Shown here: one piece after another, positions 10,422-21,406 of the stretch
Numbering within the stretch: position 1 is the stretch's first letter
Layout of the letters: each line of letters starts with the position of its first letter
Origin: Pyrenopolyporus hunteri
Lineage: Eukaryota; Ascomycota; Sordariomycetes; Xylariales; Hypoxylaceae
Direction of reading: 5' to 3'
DNA: 64,000 bases
Assembly: GCA_902806595.1 (NCBI GenBank)
Contig: CADCXC010000005.1
Span: 2,418,001 to 2,482,000, forward strand
Made by a program: the position numbers and the translations under genes
Notes under the pieces: model-generated
What the model was told of the DNA's origin: nothing
Databases searched by the model: none
Seen by the model: only the letters and a program-made list of their open reading frames with translations

Positions 10422-12528
10422 CTAGTTTCGAGACTGCTCTCGAGACTGCTCTCTTCGGTTCATCTCGGCGCGGGCTCGGGCTCGTCTTACTTCCTGCTTC
10501 CTCCTGATGGCTCTAATGTGTTTTCGCTGGCGGAGATTAAGAACAAATTCGAATATAGTCTCTCGCATCAAGATTACTATCGTTGCTATTAGGACGGGTA
10601 CCGCAATGGCCCAACTACAAGACCTATGTCAGTATGGCATTCCAGCGTCTATATCGGATAATACGCTTACAATTGGTCTATAGAACCTTGGATTGGTGGA
10701 AAATCCGCGAAGTTTTGCCCAAAGTATCCGGTTATGAAGGTCAGCGGCAGAAAAAGAATAGTGACGGTGGTCAACTGTTTCATGCTCTCATTTTGATAAG
10801 TCGCAACCGTATTGAAAGTGAGATTTATCATGTGATTGGCTAACTCCTTGATTTGGTTGAGATTCTCGGTGATGACCACACAGTGGTCGTACTGAAACAT
10901 GAGAGGTTAGTCGTAAAGCTTGAGGGCGGGAGCTAGATGAAGTCGGACGTCCCGCAACCCAAAATGAAGCAAGTCGCGGAAGACTCTAGTGATGGGGTAT
11001 TCTAGGGGAGCAACTTACCACATCGCCCAGGTAGATATAGGTCATAGGTGAGATGATGACACCTTCGTGAGGGTTTTGCAGTTCCTTCATCGTATCCTCC
11101 TGGCTTAGTTTTGTCTTGTGGTCGCGAAGCGCGCTGATTAATGCCTGAATCGGATTGATCAGGCTGAACAACTTGCTGACTTCCGAGATTACGATGTAAA
11201 GATACTTGGTGTCCTTCACTTTGGGGCTCGTGAAAAAGTCAAGCTCCAGGTCTTCGATGACATCCCGATAGCAGGCGGTAACGGGTATGGCCATATCGAT
11301 TATGGCGTCAATGATGGCTTGTGCGACCATCGACGCGTCGCATGATTGTCTTAGGATCGTGGTTGGACTTCCCAGGCGAGCGAGGATGGGCTTTTCCACG
11401 TCATCGGCCGATTGTTCGAAAAAGGCGATGACCGTGTTGTCGGAAGTGATGAACATGGCAACTTGCTCGGCAGTGACCGCCACACCCCTGGAGACCAAAG
11501 CCGAATGCTTCTCCAAGTATTCTGTCCGCGCAGAGTTTGGAGAGGCATGGTACCTCTGCAACGTCCGCAATGTATTTGGATTGAACACGGAAGAGGAGCT
11601 TGTTAGCTGGTGCTTGAACTCTAGATCGGGCGTCAACGCCCGATGTTTACCACTCTCAAGCACACCGGCATGTCTTATGGGATGCCTAGGTTTATCTCTG
11701 TTGAACCATTGACCCAACTTCCTGCGAATGGAGCCCTCGCTTCGCTCTTCGTCATCGCTGCTTTCACTGTCGCTATGGTCGTCTTCCACAAGCCGCACCA
11801 GCTTCTGGCAGGTGAGAACAATGAAAGCATGGTTTCTATACCTAAACGATTCAAAATTTAATCAGCTGCCACGTCTAAGTCCGCAGCATGGGACGCTCTT
11901 ACCAATCAGCCTTGGTACGACTCCTTGTGTACATGATGTCTTCGATGGCTAGCCTATGTAGGTCCTTGTACTGACCTAAAGCTTGTATGACATCCCACGA
12001 CAAGCCATTGACGTTGATCCACCGACATTTCACCCAGCTAGGTTGCGGATCCTTGAGAAATTCGACGAGCTGATTATTGTCAAACTCGTGTATCTGTAGA
12101 TCCTCCTGCGAGAAGTCGACCACAGTGATCTGGCACTCGGCGTGGAGAGTAGGCACTGTCTCTTGGCCACCATCTGGTTTCGAAGGGTCGACGCCCGGTT
12201 CGGCACCGGGCCGCCATCCGGGCTGGCTTTCGAACTCTTCAAATTCCTCTACGGTCATAAAGGTGTTGGATCTGGTCATGCGTCGGCGAAAGGCTGAGCT
12301 GGGGGAAAAGGGAGGAGGATTCGAGCCTGAGTGTCGGCCCGCTGAAGCATTGGAACGGCGAGACTGGAACCTCTGAATTCCATGCTGCGATTTTTCTTGG
12401 GTTGATTCGGTTGAGGGGCCGCTCACGTTAGTGGAGATATTTGGCAGCGATGACGGTTCCCTAGCGTCAATGTTAGGTATGTCGGGAAACTTCTCGGTCG
12501 CAGAGCTATCAGAAGACCGGTGCGACAT
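10422..12528 (-). CDS. CorA-type Mg2+ transporter-like membrane protein
   Basis: Four exons, join(10422..10614,10671..10891,11019..11841,11903..12528) on the complement, giving 620 residues; all junctions are GT...AG and keep frame. The long N-terminal part is cytosolic and Ser-rich. The C-terminus has the CorA hallmark: a helix ending FLPLTFITGYFGQNF, with GQN (about 541-543) in place of the usual GMN after TM1 (about 523-541), then TM2 (about 557-575, FWAIAVPVLIATIVILM) and a basic tail. CorA proteins form pentameric Mg2+/Co2+ channels; fungal GQN variants are a divergent branch whose ion is not established. The last exon carries an in-frame 12-bp tandem duplication (10,427-10,450) repeating the residues REQS. 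The start is the first ATG of exon 1. Confidence 0.88.
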
Positions 12529-13689
12529 GGTGCAGGGCTGGGATTAAATTATTCTTTCGAGACGCGCGAATGTAGGGATTAGGTCGATTAAGAGCAGCAA
12601 AAAGGCGCATCGGACAGAAGTTCAATCGAACTATAGGTGAGGTGATTGAATCTGGCCGTGGGGGGTAGGGTTAGCGATCATTGTTGTTTTTGTTTGCTAT
12701 CCAATTCAATGTTACAGAAGGGTTTAAGGGGACGAATCTCACTCTGTCAGGTCAAAATGCATACGCGGTAGCTATGAAACCTTATGCCGGCGCCGTTATA
12801 GCTGCTGACAATAATTAGCCACCTACCCAGGCAGGTAGGCACCGTTCTAAGAATATCGCGATGGATGTGAAGCAGGTGTTGGTCCAAGGCATGACTCGTC
12901 TACGAAAGAGGCCGGCTGATTGGGTTGGATTGTGTTCGTAGGAATTCCCATGCAGACGTGTAAGTGTAGGTGTAGGTGTAGTGTAGGTCAGGTACTTTCG
13001 AAGGATGAGGATGTTTGAGGAACAGATTTGAGGAACAGATTTGAGGAACAGATTCAGCACCGCATCTTGCAGCCCGAACGAGTTTCATAGGAGGTACGGT
13101 ACGAGGGTACTAGGTTACGTGCCCCGCAACGGCAACAGGGAACCCGGCATGTGGAAAAGAAGCGACGCCATTGGCTAGTGCCGACAAGATCTAGACCAGG
13201 CCTACTAAGAAACTCAGCTAGCCCCTGGAAGCCCATAGGCTTTTAGGTCGATCCCTTCTATTTTTCAAGTACCTGTGTTATATGATAGAGCAGCAAAAGC
13301 ATATTCTCCTATTGTCACAGCAGCACCTTTCGGATTCATATTTACAACGAAAGTTATGTCAATACCAGACCTATAAATGTACCTAAGTAGGCACGTTGGT
13401 ATGTATACTAGTACCCCAGGAAATAGACTCAGATACTCGTTGTATTATATAAAAGGCTCCATAAGCTTGGGCTAGTTGAAGTTTAAAAAGTATGGATGGA
13501 ATTGCCTTATAGTTCGATCTGGGCGTCTGGGCACGGCACTAAACGGATATGACGTAAAGGCGCTTCTGTGAAGTAACATCACCTTCAATCAATCCAGCTA
13601 AACCAGGAAATACGTATTAGGTACTATATTTCTTCCTACCCGTTCATCTTCCCATACCTACATTAAGAGTCGAGTCAACGGGCATAATC
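12529..13689. other. intergenic with short tandem repeats
   Basis: No gene seen. It presumably contains the divergent promoters of the CorA-type gene (minus) and of the gene at 13,690 (plus). It includes a GTGTAG-like run (about 12,963-12,987) and a 13-bp triplication (13,015-13,053). Confidence 0.5.
13015..13053. repeat. 13-bp tandem repeat, three perfect copies
   Basis: Unit TTGAGGAACAGAT at 13,015-13,027, 13,028-13,040 and 13,041-13,053. A simple minisatellite in the intergenic region; no evident function. Confidence 0.9.
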
Positions 13690-14652
13690 ATGTCCGCATA
13701 CGAAGCTCGTCGACGAGAAAATATTAGGCGAAATGAAGCTCTTGTGAAAGATCTCGGGCTCCAAAATGAAGAACGAAAAAAACCTGCTGCGAAACGTCGC
13801 AAACTCCATACCAACAAACCCACGCGAGCGTCGGCCCGCCTCGCCAATGCACTGGCGAGGGCAAGTGATAGTGAAGATATTCAAAATAATCTAGATTCAT
13901 TAAGGACCCGATCACGTAAGAGTAGGGCAGCGAATTCTACTCCTAGTGTTCCCGCGGGTCTTGGTCACCCTAGTCCACAAACACCACTCAATCAAAATAT
14001 CGATGCTGTAATTGCGAATTGGTCTTCATGGACTCCCACAGCGCCTCCACCAACACGTGATACCGAAGGGAATTACCACTTCGAATCCCATCCCACGTTT
14101 ACTCCTAACAAGTCTCCCGAGGACATCATCCGCGAGGGTTCCTTCGGCGGTACCTACTGGCGCCCGCTGTACTCGCGAAATCTCCGCACCACCATATCAG
14201 GTGATTGGCGTGAGCTACCCTTGTCGTGGACTTCCGGTCTCGACGTAGAAAGGTACCTCACTAACGGCGCTTACAATCCGGAAATCAATAAGTATGGGGT
14301 TGCGTGTGGACAGACTATTGAGGAATGGGAGGCCGCTGGCTGGATTGCGCACGAGTATGACGTACGCGGCTGGTTTCAGTGGTATTGTCGCTTCTGGCTA
14401 GGACGTCGCTGCCCAGATGATGATCGTCAGGTCAGTAGATGGAGGAAATGTGTCGGGGAGACGGGAAGATGGCGCAGAACCCTTCTTAAGAAATACGTCC
14501 AAATGGGCATACGAAGCGTGACTGACGAGGGGGACGATTCCAGCGCGGAACAGACAGGAGACGTGAGTCCGGTCGTTCACCAGACTTGCCATCATTGGGC
14601 ATGGGAGGTGAGACAGGAAGCATTGGACCGATTCTGGGCAGAGGGAAGATAA
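13690..14652 (+). CDS. conserved fungal protein of unknown function (320 aa)
   Basis: Single exon, ATG to TAA. It begins MSAYEARRRENIRRNEAL, a short amphipathic, Arg-rich helix, followed by a basic, probably disordered stretch (about 30-95: KKPAAKRRK, SARLANAL) that could be a nuclear localisation signal. The C-terminal half (about 145-315) is a folded domain rich in Trp and aromatic residues: GSFGGTYWRPLYS, KYGVACGQTIEEWEAAGWI, GWFQWYCRFWLGRR, then RQVSRWRKCVGETGRWRR and a terminal HHWAWEV helix. I recognise this layout as a widespread fungal (also algal) family whose members are often auto-named 'vegetative cell wall protein gp1', a name without basis here. There is no signal peptide or membrane segment. 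The basic tail and Trp/Arg-rich domain would suit nucleic-acid binding, which is inference only. Confidence 0.85.
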   Translation: MSAYEARRRENIRRNEALVKDLGLQNEERKKPAAKRRKLHTNKPTRASARLANALARASDSEDIQNNLDSLRTRSRKSRAANSTPSVPAGLGHPSPQTPLNQNIDAVIANWSSWTPTAPPPTRDTEGNYHFESHPTFTPNKSPEDIIREGSFGGTYWRPLYSRNLRTTISGDWRELPLSWTSGLDVERYLTNGAYNPEINKYGVACGQTIEEWEAAGWIAHEYDVRGWFQWYCRFWLGRRCPDDDRQVSRWRKCVGETGRWRRTLLKKYVQMGIRSVTDEGDDSSAEQTGDVSPVVHQTCHHWAWEVRQEALDRFWAEGR

Positions 14653-14818
14653 GATTACTACCGCCTATATTTTCAACATCCCCCGGCTACCTGCTTAAAG
14701 TCATAAAACTGACGGATAACACTGTGAGTATGCCCCCCCAAAAACACAAGGCGCCTAGATTAGTAGGTACCTAATTAATCCACAGTGAAATCGCCGAGGT
14801 TTCTATTAAGAATCTTCG

Positions 14819-16835
14819 TTACTCGTAACCATACGTCAGAAAACTACTCGCTGACCACCCGTTGGCAACGTTATATTCATCAGTAAAAGTTGAGCCATGG
14901 AGCACCCTATAGTTCGTAGCGAAACCACATCCCACGGTGGAATCGCTATCGCACTGATGGCTTCCACCCTGACCGAGCAGTCCAGCAATGCGCATTCCCA
15001 CGTCCCGGCCTTCGAACCAGGCCCCGTGCAGGAACCCGTAGTACTGCGCTGAGGTGGCCTCGCCAGCAAACCAGAGTCGGTCCACATTGGCCCGAAGGTT
15101 CTGGTGTTTTTCTAGGGTCATACCGACAGGCCAGTTGCTATACGAGCCATAGGCCCATCTTCACGCCGGGTGTTAGCTATCTTTTCTAGGGGCTTCAACG
15201 CTTATTCTTTCGTTACTCACTCTTCAGTGCTCCACCGTGGATACATGAAGTCAATCGGATCCGGGATCTCTTTATCCGGGAACATGCTCCTAAGGACGGC
15301 CATAACCTCTGCCTTGGTTTCGTCATCTGATTGTTGCTCGACTCTATATGACTGGCCGTCAACCACTGTCACGAATATTATGTTTGATTCCTCAATAAAG
15401 CCAGGTGCCGAGAGCGATTGCCAGACGGGGAAGTAGCCGCGAGAGTTATCGTCTGCATACAGAAAGAATTGAGTATCCCGATCCCAAAATGTTTCGTTAA
15501 ACTGCAGGAAGATTTTGGTGTATGTTCCCATTTGAAACTGCTCGATGGCTTCCCTCTTCCACCGCGGTAGTGGGGGATCGAACGTAACTACATCGTTTTG
15601 TAGTACTCCCAGTGAAAATGTTGCAACGGCATCTATAACATGAATTAGCCAGAACTAATCGTATGCGATTATACGGAGCTTCTCTTCTAACATGGACGAA
15701 ATCGGGTAACAAGAAGAGGGCGGTATGAAAAGAGAAAAAGAGAGGGGGCAAGGGTTGGCTCACGCTGTGCTTCGATACAGGCGCCACCTTCAAGCTGAAC
15801 AACGACGCCCTCGGGGCTGTATGAGATCGACGTCACCGTGGTTTCTAGCAAGAGCCTCGGATCATTTTCTTCGAGAAACTCGCTCGCCTCCCCAATAACG
15901 AATGTATTGAACCCTCTCTGGTCCCACACATAATTATTCTCACCATTGAACTGGTAGAAAGTTAGGTTATATCCGGTGATACCGAACAGGAACCCGGATT
16001 GCTCTGGCGGCCACGCGGTTTCCCAATCCCATTCCCACCATTCGAGCGCCTGGGCATGCATGTCCTTTTTAGGCTTCCACCCAGCTAGGCTGAGTCCCGC
16101 TCTGAAGCTCGTGTCTTGCAGGTTTTCCGTTAGAATATACCCGGCATCCTGTTCCGCCCTCGTGTACGCCTCTTCAAATTCATCAAATAGGTTACCGAAG
16201 TCCGCTGCACCAGCCTCGTCGTACGTCAATATGGAACTGTAGTTCGAGTTCGTGTTATTCAGCCCGTATTTCTTCGCCAATGTCCATATAGGGTTCTCAG
16301 GTCCGCCCTCAGAGCCTAGTCCTTGCACCCAATTCGCACCAAGCTCAACCACATAGGGAGTCCCGTCAGGTTTCGTCCCGAAATTTGTGTGAGCCACTAT
16401 TTCGGGTGTTCTCAAGTCAGCACATCCCCATCAATAGTTTACGTCCCTGTTAAGCCCGAAACTCAATTCCTGGTCATGGCCGCCATCATGGACTACGGCG
16501 ACGTATCTTTTCCAGACTGAGTCGACCACTACTATCGTTGGATATACATCATACGATAAGAAGCTAAGAAATCATGAAAGTTCAAAGAGAATGCCAATCA
16601 TACCACGACCGCCAATATAATCGTTACGATCAACGATCAAAAAGTCTGAGACGGACGCATTCGACAACGCCTGAGCCGCTGTAATTCCTGCGACTCCCGC
16701 TCCGAGAATCGCCACCGTCGTTTTGCGACACTCCGTCTCATTGTTGACTTGGCGTCTAATTACCCTCGCAGTACATTCCAGGGGTGCGATAAGAGCGCAC
16801 CACACGGCAAGAGACTCGCTGTGCGTGAACTTCAT
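14819..16835 (-). CDS. secreted flavin-containing amine oxidase (polyamine oxidase-like)
   Basis: Four exons, join(14819..15158,15221..15632,15764..16396,16604..16835) on the complement, 538 residues. An N-terminal signal peptide (about 1-23, hydrophobic WCALIAPLECTA) precedes the Rossmann FAD motif AILGAGVAGITAA (GAGVAG at 45-50) and the DRNDYIGGRV segment. ELGANWVQG follows in exon 2, and the C-terminal FAD-closing motif LWFAGEATSAQYYGFLHGAW is in exon 4, so the domain is complete. The family oxidises secondary or primary amines such as spermine and spermidine, making H2O2. The secreted form suggests extracellular amine scavenging or peroxide supply. The first intron is 207 bp; using its inner acceptor restores IGGRVAHTNFG, which decided the junction. 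It converges with the gene at 13,690-14,652 (166 bp between stops). Confidence 0.9.
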
Positions 16836-17839
16836 TTTCGAGATGCTTTCTTCCTTAGCAATGAGGGGAAACTCCTTTCAAACACTCGGTCCGGCGGTGA
16901 GATTTATATCTTCCCCTGGCAAGCATTGAATAGCTTGAGGATAATCGTCTTCAGATTCGCCTACGCACCCTATGACTGAAAAGCTTCACAGGGTACAGGG
17001 GGAGGGGGAACTGCTACAAGCGGCTACTGACCGAACCTTAGCTGACCTCTCACCTGCATTATCTGCATGGGATAGTACCCCCCGACTTGCCGATCCTAGG
17101 CGGCGTGCAGAAACCCATCATCATACCGTATGCGATACAGCAAGACATGTCAGGTGGGGTGTCCAGCCGGCGCGCTGACAAGGTGGAATATTCACATTTT
17201 CAGCCTCGATTTTTTGTGCCGAGACCTCAATATTAATTAAGTGGCGATGAATTCGTTTGTCAAGGCCGACGTAGTGCTACCGTATTGCGTAGATGCTACG
17301 TTGGCGGCCTCCGGCTACCCTAGACACCTCACCTAAATCGATGGCCGAGCGGTGCAGTAAACCGCAAATGCAAAGCTCAGAAATATTTGAGAACTGACCG
17401 CTGAGCTAATAATCTCGTAATAGTATCATATTGTCTTATAGTAGGTATCTTGGTATAATTCTAACTTCTCACGCGGGCATCTATATCGTTAACTGATGAC
17501 ACAGTGGGTTGGTAAACGGGCGCAACAAAATCGTACTCCCTTCGGTCTTGTATGAGGGAATTTTTCGACGTCTCGTACATGTTACCCACGACACGGTACT
17601 ATTCGCTGTTCGTCTAGCGACGCATCCCAATGATAGCCTCGTATAACATAGAAATACTTATCGTGGGTTAGGTGGCGATGTCGTCCGCAAGGGATAGTCT
17701 TGCCGCGATGTGGCTTATGTCAGGTCCTACCCCTACCTGCAATCTCACGTAAATGAGAGACCGATATATTTCTGGGAAAATTCTTGGGGGGTTGTGACCT
17801 CTGTTTCTCGGGATGTCGAAAGGTTTCTAGCCCTCGCAG
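16836..17839. other. intergenic, no gene seen
   Basis: About 1 kb: the upstream region of the amine oxidase and the 3' side of the gene at 17,840. A tRNA A-box-like stretch near 17,342-17,360 has no matching B box. Nothing else recognised. Confidence 0.5.
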
Positions 17840-19468
17840 TCACAGCTCTTCATTCTTTGACTCTTCGGTTCCCCGATACTGCTGTCCGTTGAAACAGAGT
17901 TGTGGAGGCTCCCCGGGCGTCCGTCCCTCATCCCACCAGTAACTACGGCGTCCAAGGAGAGCGGAGAAGTTTACGCAGCTGGGGTTATAATGATCCTCGA
18001 CGTTTCCGATCGGCCACATGGCTACTAAGCAGACCTCGTTCGGCTGACATAGCCCACATTCTTTCCATTCAGGCCAGCCCAGCGCGTCGATCAAGTCGCG
18101 GGCCATTTGTTTCGCAGCATCCGTCGCAAACTTTGCATCGGCCCCTGAGTCTTGGACTACCAGCTGCCGAACTTTGAATAGCGCCGTGCATATCGTAGCC
18201 GCTGTGGCCTGAATGGCGGCGTATATAAGTTCGTCCTCAGGCGTCCGGATCGTCACAGGTTGAAGATAGAATTGTGTGCAGCGTTGCTGCGCGGCTGAGA
18301 AACCGTCATCAACTTCCGAATAGTCGATGTAGATGTTCAGAAGGTTATTCACTTCGTTTCGTATAGTATCGATCGATTCCGTTTCGGCAATAAGGGGTAA
18401 GCGCTTGGCGTATCGGGTTACGATCATATCCGTTACCCCTTGCCAGTCTACAGGAGTATTTCCGGATGATATGGATCGGGCCACCGCGTCAGCAACATGC
18501 TCTCTCACAGCGCTGATCTCTCCATCGCTTGCCTGTGATAACCTTGGCAAGTCGGGCCTCTCCGCGTCTGGGTTCGTTAAGTTGATCGGATAGAAGAAAG
18601 CGGAGACCATGGAAGAGTAATCGAGTACGGCACGCGACGATCCGATGCCGTTATACCGCTGTGCGGCCGCCCTTACCCATTCAAAAGAGGAAATTTGCGT
18701 GTCGTCCACAAAACCGGGTTGATCCGTGACCGGTTGTTGGTAGGCGGTCACAAGTTTAAGACCGTTTGAGAAATCGCAGTATATAACCTCAAAACCCGGC
18801 TCCATGCGTATGAACCCATCAATTCCCCATTTCCGAGCTAGCGCGCATAATCTACCAGCTCTACCCCAGTCATCAAAGGAGGGCCGGCTTCTGTCACCAG
18901 CTAATAGGATGTCCTGCGTATCAAGTGTACCCATACACGTCTTCCCAGCCGCTGTACCGTCAATATAGAGGACATTCAGCGGTCGCGACGCTTGGTAAAC
19001 ATGCAAATGTCCTGTACAGGGGTCAAAGGAAGTGTATTTAGGCGGCCGACCCTCGTCTTCTAACAAAATACCTGTAGTAAACCTCAAGGGATCTGGAAAG
19101 TCTCTCCCATCAACCGAGTGCCGGGGCCTCTGCCAACAGCGAGCAAAAGCTTCTGCATGCTCTATTTCGAATGCGAGCCACTCAAGGCTCTTAGGCACTT
19201 CTCTTGTATGAGTTCCGTGGTATAAGAGTACGCCCTCGGGTATTACCGCGGGAAATAGGGACATGCCGTTGTGGTACAGGGCCGATCCGAACTCGCGCAT
19301 CGCATTGTGAACGGCGTTGAAGATCTGGGGGCCGTTTTGGCGGGCACTGTCAGGGGATGGACCGAACCCGTCCGGCGATCTAGTGCTGCCGGTAGCAAGC
19401 GAGCTTGCACCCAATATCAGAGCCACGAGCTGAATCAAAGTGGATGGAATCATCATCATCATCATCAT
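17840..19468 (-). CDS. secreted conserved fungal protein with YHGTHT motif (unknown function)
   Basis: Single exon, 542 residues. It starts with six consecutive ATG codons, followed by a hydrophobic stretch (LIQLVALILGASSLATG) typical of a signal peptide, so several starts are usable. The mature protein has GVLLYHGTHTREVPKSLEWL (about 79-98), then FEIEHAEAFARC, a TSFDPCTGHLHVYQ segment, LYIDGTAAGKTCMGTLDTQDILL and many Cys residues (for example C..C near 470-475), consistent with an extracellular disulfide-bonded fold. I recognise the pattern as a recurrent ascomycete secreted family annotated only as hypothetical. The 'LYHGTH' strand followed by an aromatic/acidic helix is reminiscent of the first motif of ADP-ribosyltransferase folds, but I see no convincing second and third motifs, so this is only a structural suggestion. 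Confidence 0.8.
   Translation of the reverse strand: MMMMMMIPSTLIQLVALILGASSLATGSTRSPDGFGPSPDSARQNGPQIFNAVHNAMREFGSALYHNGMSLFPAVIPEGVLLYHGTHTREVPKSLEWLAFEIEHAEAFARCWQRPRHSVDGRDFPDPLRFTTGILLEDEGRPPKYTSFDPCTGHLHVYQASRPLNVLYIDGTAAGKTCMGTLDTQDILLAGDRSRPSFDDWGRAGRLCALARKWGIDGFIRMEPGFEVIYCDFSNGLKLVTAYQQPVTDQPGFVDDTQISSFEWVRAAAQRYNGIGSSRAVLDYSSMVSAFFYPINLTNPDAERPDLPRLSQASDGEISAVREHVADAVARSISSGNTPVDWQGVTDMIVTRYAKRLPLIAETESIDTIRNEVNNLLNIYIDYSEVDDGFSAAQQRCTQFYLQPVTIRTPEDELIYAAIQATAATICTALFKVRQLVVQDSGADAKFATDAAKQMARDLIDALGWPEWKECGLCQPNEVCLVAMWPIGNVEDHYNPSCVNFSALLGRRSYWWDEGRTPGEPPQLCFNGQQYRGTEESKNEEL
19451..19468 (-). repeat. (ATG)6 start-codon microsatellite
   Basis: Six in-frame ATG triplets (CAT on the + strand) form the beginning of the coding region. 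Copy number can change without moving the frame or the signal peptide core. Confidence 0.9.
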
Positions 19469-21406
19469 CAGATCAACTCCTTATAGAATCTCTTAACCGC
19501 AAGTGAAGGGAGGTCAAATCTGATCACAGGTAAGCAGCAAATACGGGAAAACGCCGTTCCCACTTATCACTTCATCGCGGCCACTCATACGCTTCCTTGC
19601 CTTCATGAAGATTAGCTTACTGGGTAGCATTACGCGTCGCTCCATAGGAGCCTGGTCCGGTTTCTTATCAGATCATCCCGGATATAAGGTATCGCCTAGT
19701 AGATTATACCCTGGTTAGGTTACATTTAGATATTCCCATGGTGATGGTTCCTGTACAAATTGCGACTTTATAGTCTCTTAAAGATTCTTTGATCTATTGA
19801 CCACCACTTATATTTTGGTGTTTCAAGAAAGAGGCTTCTTTACTACAAGGCTGATATAGCCTATAGAGCCAAGTTAACTCCTCTAACTATAAACTCTTAA
19901 TAAGGACCTACGAAATCTTCTGCATCGTTAGGTACCTATACAACCTTTCTATAAACTCGATATCCTATAAATGTATGCTAGCAGGGGAAATTTATAAGGT
20001 CTTTTATAAGAGATCAATACCTACCTACCTACCGGAATTCGATTCCGCGATATTCGCGGTGCGCGTGTTGAAAATTATGTGCTTTTGCTAATCACCTAAG
20101 TAGTCATCGAATGGTATAACCATGACAAGGAGATAATAAGCATAAATATTTATTCAATAGATTATAAATCGGAATACCTCTCCTCTCCTCGCTCAGGAAT
20201 CCAAATCAACTACCGATATCCCCATAAATAGGTATATAAGGCGAATAAATAAGTGCTCGCCTACTTAAGAGGTAGATATGAAGATATAGAGGTTGGTAGG
20301 CCAAATATTTTGCACATCTGCCACTTATCTGTATACGACCAAGCACATGTAGAGAGCCTTACGGTAAAACACGTTACAGCGGTGGCTCTAGTGGGGGGTC
20401 CACTGAATTAATAGCACCTAATCGCAAATAGCCCACCAATGTTTGGCTACTTTTGCTGCACGATTTTTTTAAACCAGCATTCAACCGCACAGCGAGTAAT
20501 CCATCGTATGTACGGCCCAGTAATCCCAAGCTTCCAGAGTTATTAAGTTCAGTCATTTAGGGTTAACGAATCCCTATTTAATCCCTAGCTGGTTTGGCAC
20601 ACTTTCAAATCAGCGACTCGTTTGAAGCGTCTAACCCTTTAAACCTTGCCGTAGGAGCACAGGGCGCACTGAAGACCGAGGGAGTTTATCCCATAACAAA
20701 AGGAGACGGAAATTCTGAAAAATCTAGAAAAACATATAGAAAGATTATGATAAGGCGTAACTTACACTCTAACATCATCTTAACAACTATTTAATAAATC
20801 ATCGTCCGAATGGACTCGGCGGCTTACCAAGCCGGGCGGAAGACGAGACCGCCCTAGAGAGTTTAGGCATAGTACTCGGCTGGCGCATTTACAGGTACCC
20901 GGACTTGAAGTTACGCCTTAAAGTTAGCGGTCAGTTTGGCGGTAGTGGGGTATCTAGATGCGCTGAAGTCCGCTATTGATATAGGGCTGTGGTCTCTATA
21001 TTTTAGCGCCTGAAATAACTATGTCAATGAAAAGAAGACAGAGATATTCTGAAGCCTCAAATCCTGTATAATAGTTGCGATAACTACCCGAGAATAGTAT
21101 TAAAAATGTAGTTACATAGTTAGGTATACATTAGTACGAATAATAATATTAATATATTAATTTTAATCGCCCCTCCGTCGTTCTGGTCGTAGAACTCCAA
21201 GAGGCTGCAGTTAAGCCCATCCGTCAACTCGCGATCCTCCCACTCATACGTATCCTGTACGGATCCGCAGATACATGTTATGAATCCCATTTGCACGAAC
21301 CCTTATCTACCATCTACCTCGCCGTGCCTTTTTCGACCTCCTCGCTATAAATCCAGCCAATTCATGGTGGCCCGCCTGGTCTTCTTTAGGTACTTCCAAA
21401 TCTTCT
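19469..21406. other. long intergenic region, possible degraded element
   Basis: Nearly 2 kb with no intact gene. About 20,350-20,960 has higher GC and short open stretches broken by stops, and might be a decayed transposon or pseudogene; I could not assign a family. About 20,020-20,040 carries CCTACCTACCTACC. The rest is moderately AT-rich. Confidence 0.4.

Noticed and set aside
10262..10507. 81-codon + frame upstream of the CorA gene
   Set aside because: Overlaps the last CorA exon on the opposite strand; no independent support.
17341..17415. tRNA-like start (ATGGCCGAGCGGTG, an A-box match)
   Set aside because: No B box (GGTTCGAATCC type) or acceptor stem follows within a suitable distance.
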